Assembly (NCBI RefSeq): GCF_902859625.1
Contig: NZ_CADIJX010000001.1
Location: 1,116,001-1,180,000 of the forward strand
Length of the DNA stretch: 64,000 bases
From: Achromobacter pestifer
GTDB lineage: Bacteria > Pseudomonadota > Gammaproteobacteria > Burkholderiales > Burkholderiaceae_B
Direction: 5' to 3'
Under the pieces are notes generated by a model. It had not been told where the DNA came from and did not search any database. It was given only the letters and a program-made list of their open reading frames with translations. The position numbers and the translations under genes were made by a program. The stretch's first letter is position 1. The number at the start of each line of letters is the position of its first letter. Below are positions 45,105 through 51,387 of this stretch, piece after piece.

Positions 45105-45848
45105 ATGCCTCAACCACAACGTGTTGCTCTTGTCACTGGGTCTACTTCAGGTATTGGAGAGGCGATAGCGCGCCGACTGTCTCGGGATGGCTATGCTGTC
45201 GTTTTGCATTCGCGCAATTCCGTGGATGTCGGAATCTCCATGGCGCGCGAGCTGGGTTTGGCCACTTATGTGCAAGCAGATCTCGCTGAAGATGCAGACC
45301 GGATACGACTGGTGAAAGAAGCTGTCGCGCAGTGGGGCCGTCTGGACGTCGTCGTGAACAATGCGGGAATCAGCCGTGTGATTCCCCATGCCGACATGGC
45401 AGCTGCTACGCCCGACTTATGGCGCGAGCTGCATGAGATCAATGTCATTGCCCCGTTTCGTATCGTTGCAGAAGCTGAGGCCGCACTGCGCGCATCGGCT
45501 GCTACCGGAGTGCCTGCTTGCGTGATTAATGTGAGTTCGCACGCAGGCGTTCGTCCGAAAGGGGCTTCTATCCCATATGCCGCCACGAAGGCGGCGCTAA
45601 ATCATGTCACGCGCTTGCTCGCGATCTCACTGGCGCCAGACATTCGCGTGAATGCCGTCGCTCCTGGGCTTGTCGATACGCCATTGACCGCAAGCTGGAC
45701 GCAGGCTCGGCAATTATGGCGCGAGCGTGCGCCGATGCGGCGGGCCGCAAGCCCCGAAGATATTGCGCAAGCAGTTTCAATGCTTATTCAATCCAACTAT
45801 CTGACGGGCGAAATCCTGCTTTCTGATGGCGGGTTGAATCTCACATAA
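45105..45848 (+). CDS. Short-chain dehydrogenase/reductase
   Basis: NAD(P)-dependent oxidoreductase of 247 residues. The cofactor loop is TGSTSGIGEAIARRL, NNAG is present at about residues 87-90, and the catalytic Ser and YxxxK appear as INVSSHAGV and YAATKAALNH. GLVDTPLT and the C-terminal LTGEILLSDGGLNLT are typical of classical SDRs. His30-Ser-Arg (LHSRN) after strand two suggests preference for NADP(H). Its substrate is unknown. A broken RpiB-like gene begins downstream, and SDR plus sugar-phosphate isomerase combinations occur in pentose or polyol breakdown, so a lost sugar pathway is possible. Confidence 0.88.
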   Translation: MPQPQRVALVTGSTSGIGEAIARRLSRDGYAVVLHSRNSVDVGISMARELGLATYVQADLAEDADRIRLVKEAVAQWGRLDVVVNNAGISRVIPHADMAAATPDLWRELHEINVIAPFRIVAEAEAALRASAATGVPACVINVSSHAGVRPKGASIPYAATKAALNHVTRLLAISLAPDIRVNAVAPGLVDTPLTASWTQARQLWRERAPMRRAASPEDIAQAVSMLIQSNYLTGEILLSDGGLNLT

Positions 45849-45913
45849 CTCGTGAGCCTGACCTTGCTGCGAACCGCAGCGCCCAAAGATCGCCAGGCCC
45901 ATTCGGATGCGCC

Positions 45914-46039
45914 CTAGCGCCCGCCCACCTTGCTCAACATGTCGATTCGTCTCTGATGGCGTGCACCCTCAAAGGACGAGTTCAGGAAAGCGCTGACACA
46001 TTCACGCGCCACATCAAAGCCGATGATTCTGCTTCCAGA
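45914..46039 (-). pseudogene. 3' fragment of an RpiB/LacAB-type sugar-phosphate isomerase gene
   Basis: Reading leftward, 41 codons give SGSRIIGFDVARECVSAF, then LNSSFEGARHQRRIDML and a stop codon at 45914-45916. The FEGxRHxRR ending is characteristic of RpiB/LacA/LacB isomerases, which are about 145 residues long. The upstream two thirds of the gene are missing: the homologous reading ends two bases from repeat copy B. It is a remnant, not a working gene. Confidence 0.75.
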
Positions 46040-46041
46040 AA

Positions 46042-46090
46042 TAAGGTATCAGACTGCCATTCCAACATAATATTGCAGTCTGGCACCTTA
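46042..46090. repeat. Dispersed hairpin repeat, copy B
   Basis: A 49-bp imperfect inverted repeat with ends TAAGGTATCAGACTGC and GCAGTCTGGCACCTTA. It abuts the truncated end of the RpiB-like fragment on one side and lies 67 bases from the stop codon of the PD-(D/E)XK-like gene on the other. Confidence 0.85.
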
Positions 46091-46157
46091 CCGATATACC
46101 TGCCCGCTGCTGGTACAGCTTCAATCTAGTGAGCGGCGTCGTGCGGATGGTCTTTAT

Positions 46158-47045
46158 TTATTCAGCAGAGTCGCCATGCGCATCCTTGAGAAGCTCCAGG
46201 ATAAACTCTTCGTGTTTTTCTAGCTCTGCCTTGGTCAACCGGAGTTTGTAGCGCCGCTCTCTTGAATTGTATTCAAGGACATCCAAGCCCGCCGCTTCGA
46301 TCTTCGATTCAATACCCTCATCGCGGGGTAGCCGAAGCTCCAATCTTAGCCAGTCCTTCTTCGGTTTAAGGACGGCGAAATTATCAGAACTTCCGTTTTG
46401 GTCAGCAAGACCAATATAAAATTTATTATATTTTAGAGAAAGCAGAGGATCGAATGTTCTGATCAATTTAAGAATTTCATCTGCCAAACCAACGGTGGCT
46501 TTAGTTGCGCGCTTTTCCCAATAGGCACGATCAGTGCTCTCTGCAACTTCCTCGTCTTCGTCAACTAGCCCCAACGTCCGCTCATCTAGAACGGTCGTGA
46601 ATATTAGCGAAACATTATTTTTGACTTGAAGTGCGCTTACCTTGATCGCGATCAAGGGGATGAACCCATTGAAGAGGTTTACGACATTCAAAAATCTGCT
46701 TGTTATATCTTCCGCCACTATTACGGCAGTGTGTTCGTATTGCGGATATCGCTTTCGTTCAATGTCCCAATATTCAATAGTGCGAATTATGTGGGATTCG
46801 TCCGTTTTTCCCAGTTGAATTTCGATCTCGTATCGGCGGTTGGATTCTGCATCTTGGCAGAGAATATCAAGTCGACCCGCTCCGCTATGGGCGCGTTCCT
46901 TGTCTTTCAATACGAGGTCGCCGAGACCCAGGATAGAGGGATCCTCGGCGATTCGATCCTGAAGCCAACGTTCATTGAACTCGGGGTGCCGTTTCAAGGA
47001 TATTGATTCTGGCCTAATGTATGCCAATTCTGTTTTTTCGCTCAT
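46158..47045 (-). CDS. PD-(D/E)XK nuclease-like protein of unknown function
   Basis: A 295-residue soluble protein, clearly lower in GC than the rest of the window. Residues 18-100 resemble the nuclease fold of NucS/DUF91-type proteins: NERWLQDRIAEDPSIL, then GAGRLDILCQD with Asp60, and RYEIEIQLGK with Glu75 and Gln77 in place of the usual ExK. After that come EYWDIERKRYPQYEHTAVIV and a charged C-terminal half. The changed Lys may mean altered or lost catalysis. The gene is alone between repeat copies B and C, facing left. Composition and flanks point to transfer from outside. A defence or DNA-repair role is possible but not shown. Confidence 0.65.
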   Translation of the reverse strand: MSEKTELAYIRPESISLKRHPEFNERWLQDRIAEDPSILGLGDLVLKDKERAHSGAGRLDILCQDAESNRRYEIEIQLGKTDESHIIRTIEYWDIERKRYPQYEHTAVIVAEDITSRFLNVVNLFNGFIPLIAIKVSALQVKNNVSLIFTTVLDERTLGLVDEDEEVAESTDRAYWEKRATKATVGLADEILKLIRTFDPLLSLKYNKFYIGLADQNGSSDNFAVLKPKKDWLRLELRLPRDEGIESKIEAAGLDVLEYNSRERRYKLRLTKAELEKHEEFILELLKDAHGDSAE

Positions 47046-47170
47046 CGTCTTTGTTGGTTTTTTTAATCACACCGCACAGCTCGACGCTGCATGCGTCGTA
47101 TAACGGCACCTACAGGCAATAGCTTAAGCGCGTATAGGTATGGCCCCACCACCCTTAAGAGCGAAGTTAT

Positions 47171-47216
47171 TAAGGTGTCAGACTGCAATACCGCCAAATT
47201 GCAGTCTGACACCTTA
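47171..47216. repeat. Dispersed hairpin repeat, copy C (perfect arms)
   Basis: A 46-bp element with perfect 19-base arms, TAAGGTGTCAGACTGCAAT and ATTGCAGTCTGACACCTTA, and an eight-base loop. It lies 125 bases upstream of the PD-(D/E)XK-like start codon and directly precedes the GNAT fragment. Confidence 0.9.
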
Positions 47217-47387
47217 TTCATCATAGCCTGCGGAGCCAGGGAAATTGCCCTGGACACCGCCGAGCCAGCCACACATTTGCAAGCATGGTATGCCTCTCGC
47301 GGCTATCGACCGATCGAGTCTGCACAGTGGGCGCATACCAATTATCGAAGCATCATCATGAGCAAGCCGCTAGGCTTGTCCAGCTAA
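47217..47387 (+). pseudogene. 3' fragment of a GNAT acetyltransferase gene
   Basis: The frame reads AREIALDTAEPATHLQAWY, then ASRGYRPIESAQW and TNYRSIIMSKPL before a stop codon. These are the last ~50 residues of a GNAT-family N-acetyltransferase (motif A end and the WxxTNYRS ending). The N-terminal two thirds, including the acetyl-CoA site, are absent: similarity ends about ten bases after repeat copy C. An open frame runs on upstream through the repeat but shows no GNAT sequence. It is a remnant. Confidence 0.75.
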
Positions 47388-47404
47388 GCCCAGGGCACAG
47401 GTTA

Positions 47405-48457
47405 TTAGCGGTCAAATGCGGCTTGCAGCGCTTCCTTGCTGCTCTGCCCCTGATGCAGCATGAGCATCAGCAGAAGCCGGGCTTTCTGGGGATTGAGGTC
47501 CCCTGCCATGACCGCGCCCGCATCAAAGGTGGTTTTCCCGCCGCCCGGGAAACCGTAGACCGGCATCGTGCGTCCGTTGGGCACGCGGGTCGCAATGACC
47601 ACCGGCACATTCTTGCCCAGCGCGTATTTGACGGCCTCGAACATTGAGACGTTCATATTGCCCATGCCCACCGCCTGAACCACGATGCCCTTCGCTCCTT
47701 GATCCACCGCGTAGCGCAGCAGGTCGCCATCGGCGCCACCGAACATCGGCAGGATTTCCACACGCGGCATCTCGCCGCTACCGATGTCGATATGTTGGCG
47801 GCGCAGGGGCGTCCGCGAGAATTGCACGCGATCCGACCAGACTTCCCCCAGAAAACCGAAATCACCCGACTTGAAGGTCTCGACATCGGCAGTATGGGTC
47901 TTGGTTGCGGTACGCGCTGCGTTGATCTGGTTGTTCATCGCCACCATCACGCCTTTTCCCTTGGCCTCTGGCGTCGTGGCGATCCGAATCGCGTTGAGCA
48001 GGTTGCGGGGTCCGTCGAAGTCTGGCGAAGACGCATTGCGCTGGGCACCGATCAGGATCACCGGTTTGTCGGACTTCACGGTCAAATCAAGCCAATACGC
48101 AGTCTCTTCCATGGTGTCGGTGCCATGCGCGATCACCACGCCCGCCACCTCTGGCCGGGCCAAGGCGTCATCAACTGCCTTCGTCAGCCGCGTCCACCAT
48201 TTGGGCTCGACGTAGTTTGCCGACATGGCAGAGAAGTTATTGACTTCGATGCGCGCGTATTTGGCGGCGTCGGGCACCGTCTGCATGAGATCGTCGCCAG
48301 AGATGGCGGGAACCACCCCTTTGGTGACCGGATCCACCTTCATCGCAATCGTGCCGCCCGTGGCAATGAATTGCACAACAGGCAGGTCTGCGGCCATCGC
48401 GCCGGCCGACATTGCACACAAGGTAAACAGCGAGAAAATTCGTAGTCGCAGATTCAT
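47405..48457 (-). CDS. ansB: Periplasmic type II L-asparaginase/glutaminase
   Basis: Hydrolyses asparagine (and perhaps glutamine) to the acid and ammonia in the periplasm. It has 350 residues with a Sec signal peptide ending near AMA (residue 22). The two catalytic threonine motifs are FIATGGTIAMK and VIAHGTDTMEETAYWL. Further conserved parts are VILIGAQRNASSPDFDGPRN and the C-terminal FDAGAVMAGDLNPQKARLLL. I start it at ATG 48457 (MNLRLRIFSLF), where the signal peptide begins; ATG 48490 would add an arginine-rich stretch. It is monocistronic, and its stop codon is 18 bases from the GNAT fragment. Confidence 0.93.
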   Translation of the reverse strand: MNLRLRIFSLFTLCAMSAGAMAADLPVVQFIATGGTIAMKVDPVTKGVVPAISGDDLMQTVPDAAKYARIEVNNFSAMSANYVEPKWWTRLTKAVDDALARPEVAGVVIAHGTDTMEETAYWLDLTVKSDKPVILIGAQRNASSPDFDGPRNLLNAIRIATTPEAKGKGVMVAMNNQINAARTATKTHTADVETFKSGDFGFLGEVWSDRVQFSRTPLRRQHIDIGSGEMPRVEILPMFGGADGDLLRYAVDQGAKGIVVQAVGMGNMNVSMFEAVKYALGKNVPVVIATRVPNGRTMPVYGFPGGGKTTFDAGAVMAGDLNPQKARLLLMLMLHQGQSSKEALQAAFDR

Positions 48458-48552
48458 GGGACGATTCCGGAGGGGTGAACGAAAGGCCATTCTAGTCAGA
48501 CTGCCGCCGGATGCGCTGCGCCGGGCTTGTTTTTTTGGCCGCGGCGCCATGC

Positions 48553-48590
48553 AAAACCGCCCGGGCCATCACGGCCAGGGCGGCTATTTT
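48553..48590. terminator. Bidirectional terminator-like hairpin downstream of dps
   Basis: Arms CCGCCCGGGCC and GGCCAGGGCGG with a five-base loop are flanked by AAAA and TATTTT. It lies just after the dps stop codon (48604, leftward) and in the promoter-proximal region of ansB. It should end dps transcription. Confidence 0.75.
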
Positions 48591-48603
48591 CCACGCGCCG
48601 GAA

Positions 48604-49155
48604 TCAATGCCCCGTCGAGTCGCCTTGCCGGCTGGCTTCAAACAGGAACCAGGTGCGCCGCTCGGTTTCGTCGATCCAGTTCTCAATCAGGCTGGAACTG
48701 GCGATGTCACGGTGTTCGTCGGTGATGTTGTGGGCTTCGCGCAGCGACGCCGCCAGCACCTTGTTGTCTTCGCGCAGCTCGGCCAGCATGTCCAGCGGCT
48801 GAACATAATCGGCGTCGTTGTCCGAAATCCGCTGCATGCGTGAGATGTGCCCGATCGAACGCAGCGTGGTGCCGCCAATTTTGCGGATGCGTTCCGCAAG
48901 AGGATCCGTCATGGCGAAAAGCTGGTCGCCCTGCTCGTCCAGCAGCAGGTGGTAATCGCGGAAGTGCGGCCCGCTGACGTGCCAATGGAAATTCTTGGTT
49001 TTCAGGTACAGCGCGAATACATCGGCCAGTATCTGGTTGAGCGCGGCGGAGATGTCGCGGGTGGCGGCGGCCGCCAGATCGGTCGGCGTTGCCAGCGGAA
49101 GTTTGCGCCGCTCTTTCAGCGTCTTGGTGGTCTTCTCATTCAGTTTCTTGGCCAT
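48604..49155 (-). CDS. dps: Dps-type DNA-protection ferritin
   Basis: Forms a dodecamer that oxidises and stores iron and shields DNA during starvation and peroxide stress. It has 183 residues with a lysine-rich N-terminal tail (MAKKLNEKTTKTLKERRK), the part that binds DNA. The ferroxidase ligands are in NFHWHVSGPHFRDYHLLLDE, the normal Dps spacing. ATG 49155 is chosen since AAGGAG precedes it; the frame stays open further upstream without a site. It is a single gene with its own terminator. Confidence 0.94.
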   Translation of the reverse strand: MAKKLNEKTTKTLKERRKLPLATPTDLAAAATRDISAALNQILADVFALYLKTKNFHWHVSGPHFRDYHLLLDEQGDQLFAMTDPLAERIRKIGGTTLRSIGHISRMQRISDNDADYVQPLDMLAELREDNKVLAASLREAHNITDEHRDIASSSLIENWIDETERRTWFLFEASRQGDSTGH

Positions 49156-49387
49156 GAATTGCCGCTCCTTGGAATGATAGAAAGTACGCAGTCGCGGCAT
49201 GGACCAGGCCATGCGCGATACCCAAGGGTAATCCCGCAAGCAGGCATTTGCCAATGCCTCCTGTCAATGGATGGCCCATTGAACGCAAGGCGAGCCATCC
49301 GCTATACATCCTTCAGTGCAAACCTCGGCCCCCGCAGGGAAGGAGTATGCTACGCGCCTTCGTCTCAGCCAGATTCACACCATCGCT

Positions 49388-50563
49388 ATGCGCGGCAATC
49401 CCGACGCCAGACAAGGCGCCATCGCGTTGCACGGGTTCTACTTCCTGTATTACGGTCTTCAGGGCGTCAGCATCCCTTTCCTGCCCTTATGGTTCGCCAG
49501 CCGTGGCCTGGACCCCGCCGTCATCGGGCTGATCGTTGCCACCTCTTTCCTGCCCAAGATCCTGTCGACACCGGTCGTGGCCCATCTGGCCGACCAAAGC
49601 GGCCGCGCACATGCGTTGATCGCATCGGCGCTGGCAGCGTCCCTGGTGTTGTTCATCTGTTATCCGTTTTCGCAGACGCCGGCTTGGCTGCTGGCCATCA
49701 CCTTGCTGCTGAACGCCGTCTTTCCCGCCGTGCTGCCGCTGATGGACCGCATGGCCATTGCCAGCGGCCGGGCGCAAGGCAATTCCTATACCGTCATGCG
49801 GGCGTGCGGATCATTGGGTTTCGCGGTCGTCACGGTTGTCGGGGGCTATCTGATCAAGACCTTCGACGCCGACTGGGTGATGTGGTTGTCGATCTTGCTG
49901 ATCATCGCGTGCCTGGCCTGCGTGCGCCTGCTGCCGCAAGCCGCCCGTCCCGCCGCCGATGCGGCGCCCGTGGAGGCCGTGCGGCTGCCCATGCTGGCGG
50001 TGCTGCGCGACCGGCCGTTGCTGATGTGCATCGCGGCGGCCTCGCTGGTCCAGGCCAGCAACGGCTTTCTGTATTCCTATTCGACGCTCTACTGGACGGC
50101 CAGCGGCCTGTCCACCGCGCTGATCTCATTGCTGTGGGTGGTGGGTGTCAGCAGCGAAGTGCTGTTTTTCTTCCTGGCACCCAAGGTGCTGGCCCGAACC
50201 GGCGCGCAATGGCTGATCCTGGTGTCGGCGGTCATGACGGCGATCCGCTGGGCGGGCCTGTCCGCCACCACCGACCCGGCGTTGATCGCCGCGCTGCAAC
50301 TGCTACAGTGCTTCACCCTGGCCGGCAACAACGCTGCAATCATGTGGTACATCACGCGCCATGTGCCCGCCGCATGCAAAACATCCGCCATCGCGCTGTA
50401 TGCCCTGCTGTCGGGAGGGGTGTTCATGTTCGGCAGCATCCAGCTGGGCGGCGCGCTGTATCGCAGCTATGCGCCTGGCGGTTTCCTGGTGATGGCGTTG
50501 TGCGCGCTAAGCGCGATTCCGCTGGTGATCTATTCGGAAAAATCGCGCAGGCGCACATCGTAG
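49388..50563 (+). CDS. MFS transporter, 3-phenylpropionate-permease-like (HcaT group)
   Basis: Twelve-helix major facilitator of 391 residues. The start GFYFLYYGLQGVSIPFLPLW and the loop motif HLADQSGRAHALI resemble the MFS_1-like/HcaT group (LacY-related), which includes sugar and aromatic-acid permeases. ATG 49388 is chosen; ATG 49316 would add a 24-residue polar stretch. The stop codon lies inside the first bases of a repeat tract (GTAGGATGGGTG, from 50560), so the 3' end of the gene was reached by the repeat. There is no partner gene to suggest the substrate. Confidence 0.82.
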   Translation: MRGNPDARQGAIALHGFYFLYYGLQGVSIPFLPLWFASRGLDPAVIGLIVATSFLPKILSTPVVAHLADQSGRAHALIASALAASLVLFICYPFSQTPAWLLAITLLLNAVFPAVLPLMDRMAIASGRAQGNSYTVMRACGSLGFAVVTVVGGYLIKTFDADWVMWLSILLIIACLACVRLLPQAARPAADAAPVEAVRLPMLAVLRDRPLLMCIAAASLVQASNGFLYSYSTLYWTASGLSTALISLLWVVGVSSEVLFFFLAPKVLARTGAQWLILVSAVMTAIRWAGLSATTDPALIAALQLLQCFTLAGNNAAIMWYITRHVPAACKTSAIALYALLSGGVFMFGSIQLGGALYRSYAPGGFLVMALCALSAIPLVIYSEKSRRRTS

Positions 50564-50850
50564 GATGGGTGGAGCGCGAGAGACTGGCGCCAAGCACTGC
50601 GGAACCTGGCACGCGCAACCCATCAAGCAGCGGTTGCGATGTGGGTGACATCTGTTAGGAAATCATCGCTGCTTGATGGGTGTAGCGCGAGAGACTGGCG
50701 CCAAGCACTGCGGACCCTGGCACGCGCAACCCATCAAGCAGCGGTTGCGGTGTGGGTGACATCTGTTAGGAAATCACCGCAGCTTGATGGGTTGCGCGCG
50801 TTGAAGCGCGTGGTTCTTGCTTGAGCAATCTCGCGCTTCACCCATCCTAC
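50560..50850. repeat. Two 111-bp tandem units within a 22-bp inverted repeat
   Basis: Two nearly identical units begin at 50564 and 50675, 111 bases each, and a third, partial one begins at 50786. The units differ at only a few positions. The tract is bounded by GTAGGATGGGTGGAGCGCGA at 50560 and its reverse complement ending at 50850, with one mismatch in 22. The GATGGGT...ACCCATC motifs inside can form several alternative hairpins. No protein is encoded. Confidence 0.9.
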
Positions 50851-50863
50851 GGGGGAAGAGCGA

Positions 50864-51116
50864 CCCACATGTGAAGAAAGGCCCGCATGTGAAGAGAAGC
50901 CCGCAGGTGAAGAAAGACCCGCATGTGAAGAGAAGCCCACATGTGAAGAGAAGCCCGCAGGTGAAGAGAAACCCGCAGGTGAAGAGAAACCCGCAGGTGA
51001 AGAGAAACCCGCAGGTGGAGAGAAACCCCACATGTGAAGATCAACCTTCGCGGGAAGATCAACCTTCGCGGGAAGAAAATCCCACTTGGGAGGACCACCC
51101 CATGTGGGCTGAACAC
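50864..51116. repeat. Minisatellite of fourteen 18-bp units
   Basis: Fourteen consecutive 18-bp units run with a single inserted base at 51026. The commonest form is CCCGCAGGTGAAGAGAAA (units 6-8 identical, unit 9 one change). Units 11 and 12 start CCTTCGCGGG, unit 13 CCCACTTGGG and unit 14 CCCATGTGGG, so the first ten bases vary toward small palindromes while the purine-rich half is kept. Eighteen is a multiple of three, so all frames stay open through it, but no frame has a ribosome binding site or a recognisable protein. Confidence 0.9.
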
Positions 51117-51128
51117 GCCGCGCACGAA

Positions 51129-51153
51129 GAAAAAGCCCCCGAAGGGGCTTTTC
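51129..51153 (-). terminator. Rho-independent terminator of the cstA operon
   Basis: AAAAGCCCC and GGGGCTTTT form a perfect nine-base stem with a four-base loop. Read leftward it follows the small-partner stop codon (51157) by four bases and ends in TTTTT. Confidence 0.9.
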
Positions 51154-51156
51154 TTA

Positions 51157-51369
51157 TCAGCAGCAGCCGATCCGTTTCTTGCCGCCGTAGCGCGCGTCCT
51201 GGCGCTCGCGGAAGAAGGCCTCGTAACTCATCGGCTCCTGGTCAGGGTGGGTACGCCGCATGTGTTCCACATACGTTTCGTAGTCCGGCACGCCCACCAT
51301 CAGCCGGAGCGTCTGCCCCAGATAACGGCCGGCGGCGCCGGCGGCTGAACTCATGTTGCCAAACAGCAT
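51157..51369 (-). CDS. YbdD/YjiX family small protein, CstA partner
   Basis: A 70-residue cytosolic protein of the YbdD/YjiX family. Conserved sequence is seen in [20 protein letters not shown] and the ending [20 protein letters not shown]. It is 18 bases downstream of cstA, the standard place for this gene in proteobacteria, where it is needed with CstA/BtsT-type carriers for pyruvate or peptide uptake. It ends with a CC dipeptide. Co-transcribed with cstA and closed by the terminator at 51129-51153. Confidence 0.88.
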   Translation of the reverse strand: MLFGNMSSAAGAAGRYLGQTLRLMVGVPDYETYVEHMRRTHPDQEPMSYEAFFRERQDARYGGKKRIGCC

Positions 51370-51387
51370 GTGGCGCCTCCTTGGCGA

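Noticed and set aside
47080-47125. Integron attC-like site near GTATAACGGC upstream of copy C
   Set aside because: No paired R/L boxes or integrase were found. A short TATAAC match is not enough.
47091-47387. A complete 98-codon gene starting before repeat copy C
   Set aside because: GNAT similarity starts only after the repeat. The upstream part is the repeat and spacer, so I call it a fragment.
50864-51116. CRISPR array
   Set aside because: The units are contiguous 18-mers without unique spacers, and no cas genes are near.
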